From assembly GCA_003427395.1 (NCBI GenBank), contig BFEA01000070.1, positions 1,317,780 through 1,351,984 of the forward strand: 34,205 bases of DNA. The letters are read 5' to 3'. The translations under genes and the position numbers were made by a program. This DNA is from Chara braunii. Taxonomy: Eukaryota > Streptophyta > Charophyceae > Charales > Characeae. This document shows, piece by piece, positions 1 through 9,664 of this stretch; position 1 is the first letter of the stretch, and each line of letters starts with the position of its first letter. Under the pieces are notes generated by a model that made no database searches, was not told where the DNA came from, and saw only the letters and a list, made by a program, of their open reading frames with translations.

Positions 1-200
1 GGACGACCAAGCTATTTGTCGATAAAACCCAAACTTCTTAGCCAGTTTTAGGCTATTCTTTATTACCCTGTGATTCGTTTTTTTGTTTTTTAAGTCCGTC
101 TCAGTTTATGCGAATGGTTTGTGTCAGGTTGCCTACAACATTTCTTATTTCTGCAGGCATGATCCGCACTGCCCGCACCGCGGGCGCTTAACTAGTCTTG
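1..200. other. Unannotated left edge
   Basis: I see no gene, tRNA or recognisable repeat here. There is a short GC-rich hairpin-like string near 168-186 just before the tRNA-like sequence begins. Confidence 0.4.
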
Positions 201-266
201 ATTGTAGCTGGACTCGAACTTGACGCTGTATTTCAACAGCTCATGAGTGTACCAACTAAGCTTGGC
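201..266 (-). repeat. tRNA-like sequence (degenerate, possible SINE head), copy 1
   Basis: The minus strand carries an A-box-like TTAGTTGGTACACT (about 250-263) and a B-box-like AGTTCGAGTC (about 211-220), at the spacing of an internal Pol III promoter. Between them is a hairpin with a GCTGT/ACAGC stem and a 6-nt loop containing GAA. The D-stem does not pair and the loop is not 7 nt, so this is not a functional tRNA. A second copy of the same 66-bp length lies at 11041-11106. A tRNA-derived SINE fragment is the simplest reading. Confidence 0.45.
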
Positions 267-842
267 TGGCTGATGGACCAGGTTTGTACCTTTGCTGGGA
301 ACCAGGCTCATACCGGTCCCACGGACCAGGTTTTTATCAGTGCCATGGACCAGGTTTGTACTAGTCCCGTGATCCAGGTTTGTACTAGTCCCACAGACGA
401 GTTCTGTACCACTCCGTGGCCCGTTTGTACCAGTTCCATGAACTAGGTTTGTGCCAGTCTGATGAACGGGTTTGTAGCAGTCCCACGGAACCTTTGCATC
501 AGCCCTATGAACCAGGTTTGTAACAGTGCTGCTGACCAGGTTTGTGCCAGTCGAATGGACGTTTTGGACCTTTTGGACCAGTCCCATGATCCAATTGACC
601 AAGTTTGTACCAGTCCCATGAACCAGGTGTGGACCTGTGCCAAGGACCAGGTTTCTACCAGCCTCACAGACCAGGTTTGCACCAGTGCCGTGGATCAGGT
701 TTGTACCAGTCCCACGGACCAGTTTCGTACTGGTCCCATGAACCAGGTTTCCACCACTCCCCTGGACCAGGTTTGTACCTCTCACAGACCAGGTTTGTGC
801 CTGTACCATGGACCAGGTTTGTAACCATTCCAATGAACAAGG
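267..842. repeat. 24-bp minisatellite, about 24 degenerate units
   Basis: The unit resembles GACCAGGTTTGTACCAGTCC plus four more bases and repeats almost continuously with substitutions. Its length is a multiple of three, so several frames on both strands stay open and give repetitive peptides such as TDQVCTSP (plus) or GTGTNLVH (minus). I regard these as by-products of the repeat, not genes. Confidence 0.9.
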
Positions 843-849
843 TTCGTGT

Positions 850-1206
850 TTGCTCCTTTACATCTGTAAAATTGAAATCTTATTGACAGTATACCAAGTG
901 GTAGATGGGCAACCCCTATCCGCGAGCCTCATAGCCTATTGCCCCTCCCTTCCCAGGCAAGGCGGTGAGCAATGCCCAGACAGGACGAGCTCGACTGCCA
1001 AACCTGAGGTTGCGGAGCTCATAAGGGTCCAAGGACTCGAAGACAAAGACGTCACAAAGTTTGTGTCTGAGCCTTAGGCTACTGTTCCCATGTCCCGCCT
1101 CCCCTTTGGTCCGAAAGAATGGGAATGGAAAAGACGAGAGATGGCCTCAATGCGCCTGTGGCAGTATACAGTGACAAACGGATACAGATCAATGTGCAGA
1201 CCGATC
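850..1206 (+). pseudogene. LINE-2, upstream coding part, cut by LINE-1
   Basis: One plus-strand frame runs from about 850 to 1206, broken only by a TAG at 1075-1077. It reads without a gap into the frame resuming at 6339, beyond the inserted LINE-1. The peptide before the break is rich in basic and aromatic residues (for example PFGPKEWEWKRREMAS). It should correspond to the region between the reverse transcriptase and the C-terminal zinc-finger-like domain of a LINE ORF2. No RT motif lies in this piece, so the identification rests on continuity with the 6339-7029 segment. The left boundary against the minisatellite is uncertain and implies a 5' truncation. Confidence 0.5.
1193..1206. repeat. 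Target-site duplication of LINE-1, left copy
   Basis: The 14-mer TGTGCAGACCGATC occurs here and again at 6339-6352, on either side of the minus-strand LINE. The left copy is followed, after one C, by the LINE's poly(A) tail seen as poly(T). This is the expected arrangement for target-primed reverse transcription. Confidence 0.85.
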
Positions 1207-1207
1207 C

Positions 1208-1222
1208 TTTTTTTTTTTTTTT
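1208..1222 (-). other. Poly(A) tail of LINE-1
   Basis: Fifteen consecutive T on the plus strand lie one base from the left target-site duplication, so they are the 3' poly(A) tail of the minus-strand LINE. Confidence 0.85.
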
Positions 1223-1645
1223 AAATAGCTCCGATCTATTGGTGGGGAGCAGCACCTGCTGGAAAACGGGTCCAGCGTCCCTTACATATAATTTTGATTG
1301 AACATAGTATCAAACCAAAATTCTCATTTCCTAGTAAGGTGCTGTTTTAGATGCCTCTTCACCTCATTTCCTAGTAAGGTGCTGTTTTAGATGCCTCTTC
1401 AGTCATACAAAATGACCGTCAGAAAGAAATGATTAACCTAGCGTCTATCTCCATAAAACTCCCACCTTTCTAATGTAACCACCTATCCTCCTCCCTCTTC
1501 CCCCCAAAACCATCCTACATCCACTAGAGCCATAGCAGAGGGAGGAAAAGGGTCAGAGAAAAACTCAGGTGATCTCAAAGAAGCTCCTGGATGGATATCA
1601 AACCAATTGTGAAAAGTGATCTGGTAATCTCGCTTAAAAATCCCC
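1223..1645 (-). other. 3' UTR of LINE-1 with a 40-bp tandem duplication
   Basis: This lies between the zf-RVT-like coding end and the poly(A) tail. It contains a tandem duplication of period 40 (1323-1361 and 1363-1401, identical 39-mers). I see no other structure. Confidence 0.65.
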
Positions 1646-3118
1646 TTATCCCCTTCCCCTCCTGGCCACACCACCTTCCCTAGTTTTTCCCTTGATGCAT
1701 CCCCTAACCATTCCAAACTGAATTTCGAGATTCTTTGTGTGATATCTTTTTTTTTTATTATATTCAATCATTTTAACTTTCGTTTTTTCCCATTGAAATC
1801 TGATTTGAGATTGAACAAATTGTTGAATTGTATCTACCACCTCTTGTTTTCCAACTATAACTCCCTCAATAGCACTTGTACATCTCTTATGCCACAACGC
1901 CCATATCACCGCTTTCCTGCGTAAATGAAATAGATTCTGTTGAAAATCAGATAACTCAATCAGTGCAGGATTCCAGTGTCCAAGAAGAATAGCCCTCCAC
2001 TCCCATGGCCAGTCTAAGCCTGTCAGTCTTCTCCATATATAGTCCCATAATTTCCAAAGCAATACAGAGTCTGGGCATTGTACGAAAATATGTTCAATTG
2101 TTTCTCTGATTTTCCTACTTGGGAAGGCTTGAACACATGATCTGCACCATGGTACTGCCTTACCCTTTTGTTCAAGAGAAGAGTGGTCTATTAACCAATC
2201 ATTAGTGGGTAGGCACCTATGTATTATCTGCCACTGTAAGGATGCAAACTTGGCTGGCCTCTCTCTGAGGCCTTTGTACCACTTCACTGATTTGATCAGA
2301 TCCTTGTTTATGTTTAGATGTCTATATCATCAATCCTGTAATATTTCTGACACCTCTATTTTCGGACGAAGTAGCCTATAGGATGCCTTTACGCTCAAGG
2401 ATTGAAGTCTTAGGGGTTTATTTATCTTGTTTTGCCGCCATACCCATTCTGCCGGATCTAAGGGAAGCTTCGGTATGGGACACTGAGGTAGAAAAATTTG
2501 CCATTTTTTTGTTTCCGTACAGTATATGACTCTTATTCTAAACATTTCTTCGAATTTTGAAAAGATGACCATATCTAGCTTCTTGTTAGAAATTTTGTTG
2601 TCCTTCTAGATCTTAACAATATTTACCAGGGCACCTCCTTCGTATACATCAATGATTTGTCCTATTGACTTAGCTCCATCCTGACGATTTATACACACCC
2701 AGTCTGCTGATCGAAACACCAAGCCTTTTTTAAGCAGCATTGTCCAAGCCAAGGGAATAGATGAAGTGATTTCTTTCAAATTATTCATTAGATTGTGTGC
2801 ATATTTAATCCCTTTTCTAAGTTCTTCTATAGTCTTCCAAGTTTTATTCACCGGGTCCCACAGATCCTTTACTCTTACTACTCCATTTCTGACCCAATTT
2901 AACCAAGAGGATTCCGAGCTTATAAAGACTCTACCATTTTGGTTAGTAATCCATCTATTGCCAAAAAGAGGTTGTCGTAGGACTTCCTCGAATCTTTCAG
3001 GTATGACCTTATCAGGTAAGGGCATCTCTCGCCAGGTTTTCAATAGGTTAGCCCATAAGCCGTCTAGTGTAAGATCTCTCTTGGCCTCGCCTCTCGCCCT
3101 TGTGTCATTTTGATGCAT
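1646..3118 (-). pseudogene. LINE-1 ORF2, C-terminal region with zf-RVT-like domain
   Basis: Three open segments (3118-2606, 2572-2330, 2287-1646) share one frame and are separated by stops or short gaps. The last has the pattern of the zinc-binding domain at the C-terminus of plant LINE RTs: LQWQIIHRCLPT, then CRSC, then ETIEHIFVQCP and LLWKLWDYIW. That domain is thought to bind nucleic acid. The LINE-2 piece at 6339-7029 shows the same signature (LQWQIIHRCLST, CTYC, LEHCLLLWP, LWRWWDEAW), so the two LINEs are relatives. The final residues run into a low-complexity stretch near 1650-1700, and the true stop may be earlier. Confidence 0.8.
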
Positions 3119-3197
3119 TCTGGTACGAGGAATAGACTAATATCTATCCTTTATCCATGTCAGGGGATGCACTTCCTCTGTGGTTTGAGGGGCCAAT

Positions 3198-4741
3198 CTA
3201 CGAATATGCTCCAATGCTAGATCCCGCAATGATATATCCGTAGTTAGAATTAAACGTTTGACTATTTGAAGAGCCAAAGCCTGACATTGTGTTTTTGGGT
3301 CTCCAAAGAAAGGCCGCAAGTTGTCTTTGTATATCCTTTGTGGGCTTTGTACTCAAAGGCCATAACAATGATTTGTACCAGATCGATGTCAGGACCACAT
3401 TATTAATTATCAGTGCTCTCCCAAAGATTGAAGTGTGCTTGTTTTTCCAAACCCTCATTTTTTCTAGTGCCGGAGAAGAGATCCATATATCATTAGAGTT
3501 CGGCTTCCCTTGTGATGTTAGAATTATCCCTAACACCCTTATGGGTGCTTCCAACGGGACCCATTTAATATTAGGGAGCTCTGGAGGTCTCACTCCTTGT
3601 GAATGGATCCACCAACCTAACATTTTATTCCCCTAATTAACTAACATATCCGATAAGGCTGAAAATTTATCCATTATTGCCTTAATTTCTTCGAAATTAG
3701 TTTTGGAAGCCTCCATCATGATTGTCAAATCGTCCGCAAACATGGAATAAATTGGGATTGCCTCCTTAGGAAGGTTAGTTATCCTCAACCTCTGAATGTT
3801 AGGGTTTTCTCTCAAGTTTGCTCCTAATGCTTCCATGATGATAACGAAGAGGAAGGGGGCTAAGGGATCTCCCTGTCTAACCGATCTCTGAAGAGGGATC
3901 TCTGGTGACAGTAAACCATTCACTTATACCCTGGTAGTGACATTTGATTGTAGAATTTGGATCCATCTCCTTATTTTAGGTCCAAAATCTAACTTAGTTA
4001 GACATGCTTCCAGAAAATGTCAATCAACATGATCGTAAGCCTTTTCGAAATCTATAAATACAAAGGCCGCGTTTCTATGATTTTGTCTCGATAACTTAAT
4101 TGTTTCATTAATCAGCAACACATTATCTTGTATATTTATCCTCTGGATAAAACCTTTTGAGAAGGATGAATGATGTCAGTCATTACAGGAACGAATCTGT
4201 TAGCTATTGCCTTAGCTAACATTTTATAGACCACAGTTAATAAAGTGATTGGTCTATGATTCCTTATATTTGTTTTATCTCCCTTTTTGTATAAAAGAGT
4301 TATAATTCCTTGGCCCACAATCTCTCCCATACATCCTGACTCCTGAACCTGTTTGTAGTATTCTATGAGATCCTCTGCCAAATTTGCCCACATTACCTCC
4401 CCGAATTCCTTAGGCAGACCATCTATCCCTGGAGTTTTATCCTCATCCATTTGCATTAGAGCAGTCCAGATTTCCTCTTTAGTGATTGAGTCATCCAATT
4501 TTTCTTTTTGTTCTGGAGTTAATTTCTTTGTAAGAGGTTTGAGGAAGTCACTTGTTTCTTGGTCTGGTATGGCTGGATCAATCTTGGATGTATAAAGATT
4601 TAAAAAAAAATCATAAGCCACTTTTAGACTACTAGCCGAAGAGACCGGTTCGAGGTATGGGGATAACCTGAGATCAATCAGGGCTTCTATATTTGTTCTT
4701 TTAACCTTTGCTTTAGCAAGGGCAAAGAAAGAGGAGTCCAT
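3198..4741 (-). pseudogene. LINE-1 ORF2, reverse transcriptase domain
   Basis: RNA-dependent DNA polymerase of a LINE. Visible in order on the minus strand: GIITLLYKKGD and NHRPITLL (about 4300-4250), motif A FVFIDFEKAYDHVD (about 4060-4020), RQGDPLAPFLF (about 3880-3850), and the catalytic YSMFADDL (about 3750-3730), followed by thumb sequence VRVLGI-like near 3540. The two catalytic Asp of the FADD box and the motif A Asp are present. The frame is broken by a frameshift near 4140, a TGA directly after the motif A stretch (probably a former Trp codon) and another stop near 3925. The copy cannot make a full polymerase. Confidence 0.88.
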
Positions 4742-4873
4742 TTGGCCTTCTGACTGATGTCTGGATAATTTACTCCTGATGAGGTAACCTTGCCACCTAT
4801 TTTGGGCTAGGGTGAAGAGTTGGTTCCTGAGTTCTAGTATGTCTTCTGATGATTGAGTAGTTTCTGAATGATC

Positions 4874-5964
4874 TTATTGTTCGTATTTAAGTATTTTCTC
4901 TTGAATTTCTAATTCTTGTTCGTGTTTCCGTTTAGCAATTTCCTTGGAAAATTCATTGCATTTTTTTGCTAAGAAACATAATCCACAATTGAACCAGGAA
5001 ATGTAGGATTCATGCTTATCTTTCGTGGTTTGCCAATATTTCCATACATCTTGAATGAAATTTTTGAAATCTATTCTTTTTAAGAGGGAGGAGTTGAGTT
5101 CATAAAAGTTTTTCCCTGTATCCGGTTTCTTCCTAAAGGTGAGTAGGATGACACACATCTTGTGGTCTGCTCCTGGCCATGGACTTTGAGGGAAGATGTT
5201 TACCCCTACTAGTGCATGATCTAGATCTTCTGACATAAGTATTAAATCTATTCTAGATCTAGATTGATTGGGAGCACCCGTATTCCTAATACACGTGAAT
5301 AATCGTTCCTGTGGAAAAAAACTACGGTACGTGTCATATAGATTTTTTCGGCTTCACATAGTTGTTTGATAATCATTTCGTCCTCCTCTATACAGACAGG
5401 GCATGGTGAAGGAATTTTCCATCTGTCCAGCCATCTATCCGGTGCCGCATTAAAGTCTCCTGCCATTATAATTGGGATACCATTCGGTATATGACCCCGA
5501 ATATCATTAAATAATTGTTTGCGTTCTTGTACCTCATTCGGACCATTGACATTAAATACACACACTATTTCTATTTCCAGCATTACTAGTGCTGAAATCC
5601 ATCTTCCGTTCTTCTGATCTGCCTCCCAGTGAATCACTTCTGCCCTGGAGTCTGGAGGAACCCATATGGCTACCCCCGCTGACCCGTTACGTGTTGCGTG
5701 GGCTTGGAACCTCTGGTGGGGCCATATGAGATTGCGTGCTCGATTGTGAGCTGGAGAATCCGTAAGATGAGTCTCTTGTATACATATCAGATCCGGCCAT
5801 GATCTTCCTCCTACACCTTGCAATTGTTTTATGATTGCTCTTCTTTTGAGTGCATCAGTTGTGGCCAGACCATTAACATTAAGTGACCTTAAATCTAAAT
5901 CCGCTGTCCGTGTTGCCCTCAACCAGGATGAATTTTTTCCATACAAAGCTTGTATTGCCTCCAT
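4874..5964 (-). pseudogene. LINE-1 ORF2, apurinic/apyrimidinic-like endonuclease domain
   Basis: The target-nicking endonuclease of the LINE. The segment starting at 5964 shows LNVNGL, ICIQETHL (catalytic Glu) and IIMAGDFNAAPDRW (Asp and Asn). The segment ending at 4874 supplies SRIDLIL-type sequence and GADHKM, the C-terminal SDH-type motif. These two pieces are in different frames, with a shift near 5320. A single TAA at 4874 separates the endonuclease from the RT-side frame, which otherwise continues to the reverse transcriptase. Motif order and spacing fit the exonuclease-endonuclease-phosphatase fold of L1-type elements. The usual start is uncertain; the conserved part begins about 28 residues into the segment. 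Confidence 0.88.
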
Positions 5965-5994
5965 CCTTTGTCAAATTGAAGGTAAATAACTAAT

Positions 5995-6338
5995 CTATAA
6001 CATCACCCATCCTCCCCCTCCTAGTGAAGTCGAGGAGGTGAGCAGTCCGTTACGAAGAATAGAGCATAGGAAAGATGAAACCTCCGCAATCGACCATACT
6101 ACATTAGCCTTAATCTTTAGCTGTTGTAGATCTAGTAGAGTCGCATGGGAAAACCATCTAAGCCCAGCCTCCTTATTATCCTCAAGTTTCACAAATGTAT
6201 CACGCTTGGCCATCTTAGCTTGATCCCCCATTAGTGTGAGCGTAGCTTGAGGTCCTGGGTCGTAATGCTTTGACAGAAAATCATGCAAGTCCCTTTTAAA
6301 CATCCTGTCTCCCGGGCTTTGGTAATCTACATGTGTAG
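5995..6338 (-). pseudogene. LINE-1 5' region, open frame of unknown function
   Basis: An open minus-strand frame continues to the inferred 5' end of LINE-1 at 6338. The peptide (…PGDRMFKRDLHDFLSK…, …AKRDTFVKLEDNKEAG…) could be the end of an ORF1 protein or a rearranged endonuclease fragment. I recognise no motif that decides between these. The frame stays open past 6338 into the flanking LINE-2 DNA, but that extension is antisense to LINE-2 and probably accidental. Confidence 0.4.
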
Positions 6339-6352
6339 TGTGCAGACCGATC
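6339..6352. repeat. Target-site duplication of LINE-1, right copy
   Basis: This is an exact copy of the 14-mer at 1193-1206. The LINE-2 reading frame passes through it (CRPI) and continues downstream. Confidence 0.85.
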
Positions 6353-7029
6353 ATGGTTATGGACAATATTATCAGAAGATGGGAGCGGGACTCACCCCTG
6401 AAGCAAACAGACCTCGCCTCCCTCAGGTGGTGGTCCTACACTCATGTTACACTTACTGACCACCGGGCTCTACAATGGCAGATCATACACAGATGTCTGT
6501 CCACCCCGGACTGGATAATAATGAGAACAAATCTAGAACAAAAAGGGGTTTTGTCCTCCCTATGCACATACTGTGATCTCATTCCTCCCAGGAAAAGAGC
6601 GACCTTGGAGCACTGCCTATTGCTATGGCCCATGGTGGTCCGCCTCTGGAGATGGTGGGACGAAGCGTGGCACTATCTTACTGGCCAACACTACCCTTGG
6701 GGGGGGTCAGACAGTCCTGCTTGGTGTCCTGCCCCCCTGAGGGATTGAACTGGACACCATTCATGATCAACCTCTTCAGATACACACGCATGGCAGCCTG
6801 GCGCATGAGATGCTCACATGAGAGAGCACAACACATATTTGGCTTTCTACAGGCAGGGGCCTCGATGGCCGATACAATAACAGCAAAAACACAGGAAGCC
6901 TGGAACAGCCTACAAGCTAGACTGCGACAGGAAAACAAGGAACCAAAGAGGTCGCAAATGGTGCAGAGTTTCCGCGACACGCTGATAGACAGCAATAACA
7001 CGACTGTACAACCTGGACCAGCCTCATAA
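6339..7029 (+). pseudogene. LINE-2, C-terminal zf-RVT-like domain, resumed after LINE-1
   Basis: This plus-strand frame continues the segment ending at 1206. It carries the LINE C-terminal Cys/His signature: LQWQIIHRCLSTPDW, CTYC, RATLEHCLLLWP, LWRWWDEAWHYLTG. A frameshift near 6740, just after a G/C-run-rich stretch, moves the frame. Beyond it the peptide continues (WTPFMINLFRYTRMAAWRM) to a stop at 7027-7029. The domain is the same type as at the C-terminus of LINE-1, but the sequence differs clearly, so this is a separate LINE lineage. A 3' UTR may extend to the poly(C) tract near 7199. Confidence 0.8.
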
Positions 7030-7199
7030 TCTACAGCAGCAACCCTGGCTTTCCACAGAAAGCCAATGGGAGTTCCTCCCGCAGGATCACTTCGATATTG
7101 GCATACAACTGACTGATTTCAGTCTCCTAACCCCGGAACAGCAGCATACCCCAAACCAGTGGCCACCATACCCTCTAACCTCATCCAACCCACAACCCC

Positions 7200-7234
<35 letters not shown>

Positions 7235-7688
7235 CTCCCCCACGTACCCTCTAGCCGGCCAGGGTAGGTTCTCCCAACAACCTCTCACGTAACTTACTCA
7301 GACACAAGACCATCACTGCAAGCGCCTGAACTCAGAGAGGAACAGCAAAAGTTCAGCAAAAGTTCAGTGAAAGTTCAGCGAGGCTACACTAGAGCTTGTC
7401 AAGGACCAGAGTTTGGGGATAACAGGAGTGAGAAGGGCTGGATAACCCCGCTGAACTTCTGGTGAACTTTCCTTTGGGGACACAGAGGAAAGGACAGGGG
7501 ACGGGAAAGACAGCGAGGGAACAGAGGGAATAAGGGGTCCTGGGAGAAAAGGGGGGNGGGGGGGTGATGGAGAGAGAGAGATCATATTAGCCAGAGGAGC
7601 AGTAAAAAAAGCAATTAGCAGAGCAAACAACATTGGGACACAACCTTCGTATAGAGGCACCCAAACAGCACAACACAGGAACACTTGC
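7030..7688. other. Non-coding stretch with poly(C) and G-rich tracts
   Basis: A run of about 32 C (about 7199-7232) and a G-rich stretch interrupted by an unresolved base at 7557 mark this interval. Part of it is probably the LINE-2 3' UTR. A short repeat of AAGTTCAG(C/T) occurs near 7348-7379. Open frames here are C/P/S-rich and I do not call them genes. Confidence 0.5.
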
Positions 7689-8725
7689 TGTAACTCGTGT
7701 GCTAAATTGAGGTGCTGGGCTCCCTACTCGCCCACGGACAAGCACAAACGGGCAGGCCTTGAAAAGAAGTCAAAGTCAACACCGACAGTTGACCAAAAAG
7801 TCAACAGTCAACTCGTGGACCCATGCTCAGATCCAAAGTCAAAGTCAACACCGAAGATTTCCCGGCCGTTGATCTGGAATGATCTAACAGTTATCTGCAG
7901 GTTTCGGAAGATTCGGGCCTAAAGGAGTCCAGACCGAAACTGGGACTAGCGGATGATCCGGACCCTCACATGGACCGATGCTGACCCTGGACAGCGCGAG
8001 TCAACGCTACAAAAGGTTGACCTCACCACTGCTCGAGCATTCAGTCTTGCGAGTTGCTTGCGGCTATGACGCTGCACGTGAGACTTGAGAGGAGGTGCTG
8101 GCGCTAGGCTGCTGGAAGGGTGCTAGCCAGATATCGTAGTATAGACAGAGGGAGAGAGGGAGAGTGGCCAATGCCGTGACCATAGATGACGGCAAGGGAA
8201 TGAGGAGAGAGGGAGGGAGAGTGTGGGTGATGTGAGTTGTCGTGCGTACGTACCTGGTTTCTTCAGATGTGAAGCCGCTGCCGATTCTGCTCGCTGCCGG
8301 AGGATTGTTCATCTGCGAGGGGTGGCTTCTACATCGTCCACGTGTCATTTTGAGGACAGATTGCTGACGTGGCACGTTGAGTGCGGAGTACTGATGTGTC
8401 ACCTTGAATCAGATTACTGACGTGGCACATTGAGTACGGAGTGCTGATGTGGCAAATTGAGTATGGAGTGCTGACGTGGCAGAGGTGGGGAGCCCGAAGG
8501 AGAAGAGGGACTTAATTGCTGTGCTACACTTCTCCTTCAACTGGCTACTCTCCCCTCCTCTCTTTTCTGGTTACTGTGGAGTCGTGTGGAATTTGCACAT
8601 GGTAATGAGGAAACATGTACTTCAATGACTTCGAACTGATTGACTTATTGGATTGACTATCTCACTACATTGCACGACTTTGCTGTTTGACGATATGATT
8701 GGATGACAAGACTGGGTTCATTACA
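7689..8725 (+). mobile_element. Putative 5' LTR of a plus-strand retrotransposon
   Basis: The interval starts TGTAA and ends TTACA, a 5-bp terminal inverted repeat with canonical TG…CA. Three bases later comes a sequence similar to the initiator tRNA-Met primer site (8729-8745). The length of about 1.04 kb fits the LTRs elsewhere in the window. No second copy lies in the window, so the boundaries rest on the termini and the primer site alone. The start is less certain than the end. Confidence 0.45.
8337..8482 (+). repeat. Tandem TGACGTGGCA-type repeats inside the putative LTR
   Basis: Units of roughly 25-40 bp each carry a TGACGTGGCA or TGATGTGGCA core followed by TTGAGT(A/G)(C/T)GGAGT. The core contains an ACGT box of the kind bound by plant bZIP factors. 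Position within the LTR would suit a transcriptional enhancer, which is inference. Confidence 0.7.
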
Positions 8726-8728
8726 CTT

Positions 8729-8745
8729 TGGTACCAGCGCGAACT
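8729..8745 (+). promoter_or_regulatory. Primer binding site, tRNA-Met-i-like
   Basis: TGGTACCAGCGC matches the initiator tRNA-Met complement TGGTATCAGAGC at 10 of 12 positions and lies three bases after the LTR end. Confidence 0.45.
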
Positions 8746-8815
8746 CACCTCATCTCGCCGATTTGCTACTCGATTGAAGATGACCACATGATAAAAGTTG
8801 AACATATCTCGCTGA

Positions 8816-9232
8816 TAGAGTGCTGACGTGGCACTTGCAGAGTGGTTGTAACCATATGCAGGTGTCCACGTGGCACTCGTTGGCTGATTCCCGCAAGGGA
8901 ATAAATCGCCAGAATAGTCTCTCTCTGAAAGGGGTGCTGACGTGGCAAAGGCAGAGTGGTTCTTACCATAGGCCTGCGCTGACGTGACACTCACTGGTTG
9001 GTTATCGTGAGGGAATAAATCGCCAGTAGAAGCTGCATTGATTGAAGAAGCGCCGGAGAAGACAACCAAGCGCTGATGTGTCATATTGGCGATGGAGGTG
9101 CCTACGTAGCATATTGACGAGAGCATTGCCCTCGTGACATACTGGCGAGAGCATTGCCTATGTGGCATATTGACAAGAGCATTGCCCATGTGGCATACTA
9201 ATAATAGCGTTGCCTACGTGGCATATTGAACA
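8816..9232 (+). repeat. Leader array of ACGTGGCA-type repeats
   Basis: There are two kinds of unit. The first (about 8816-9018) pairs TGACGTGGCA with GGGAATAAATCGCCAG and repeats about twice. The second (about 9068-9232) is a 28-30-bp unit, GCCTACGTGGCATATTGACG plus AGAGCATT, repeated about five times. A comparable array lies just upstream of gag in element A (17438-17551). Confidence 0.75.
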
Positions 9233-9664
9233 GAGAACGGCATCCGTTGTTGGAGATAAGCCGATGAGGAACCAGAAGAACAACGGGATGATGTGTCCCG
9301 TTGAGTGCTGATATGAGCCATGCCTTTGATTGGCCCTGATCTGGACTTACCTCGTTGATGTGTTGATTCATGCTGAAGTGGACTTACCTGTGCGGTTTCC
9401 TGATGTTGTCTGGCCTGTGGACTGCCTGTTCATGATTTCTGATCACACGGGCAGAAGGAATCAACATACATTGTACAAGAAGCAAAGCACGTTAAAAAGA
9501 AAGTAGATTAAGACATTGATATTTTATTTATTTGGATTTTATTTATTTGGATTTGACTTATTTGGATTTTATTTATTTTCTTTTTGTTGTTCTTAATTTC
9601 TGACAAATCCGCGGAGCAGATAATTGCATAGCCTGATTGTGCGGTAATTCCAAGGAGGGTATCC
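9233..9664. other. Non-coding stretch with AT-rich short repeats
   Basis: From about 9520 to 9582 the motif ATTTTATTTATTTGG recurs three to four times, followed by a T-rich tract. There is also a short direct repeat (TGGACTTACCT near 9342 and 9380). I see no coding signal. Confidence 0.5.

Larger units (their letters stand above)
1207..6338 (-). mobile_element. LINE-1: APE-type non-LTR retrotransposon, 5.1 kb
   Basis: This is an apparently complete insertion on the minus strand. From its 5' end (right) to its 3' end (left) it carries a 5' region, an apurinic-like endonuclease, a reverse transcriptase, a C-terminal zf-RVT-like domain, a 3' UTR and a 15-nt poly(A) tail. Flanking 14-bp duplications and the resumption of an interrupted LINE-2 frame at 6339 fix both ends. 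All coding segments carry frameshifts or stops, so the copy is inactive. Domain order (endonuclease, RT, C-terminal Cys/His region) fits L1-like plant and algal LINEs; clade assignment would need a tree. Confidence 0.88.

Noticed and set aside
192-886. Several open frames on both strands
   Set aside because: They follow from the 24-bp minisatellite, whose unit length is a multiple of three.
7364-7684. Minus-strand Pro/Ser/Leu-rich frame
   Set aside because: It passes through an unresolved base and G/C homopolymers and has no recognisable motif.
8816-9232. CRISPR array
   Set aside because: The repeats are imperfect and contiguous, without unique spacers, and the context is eukaryotic.
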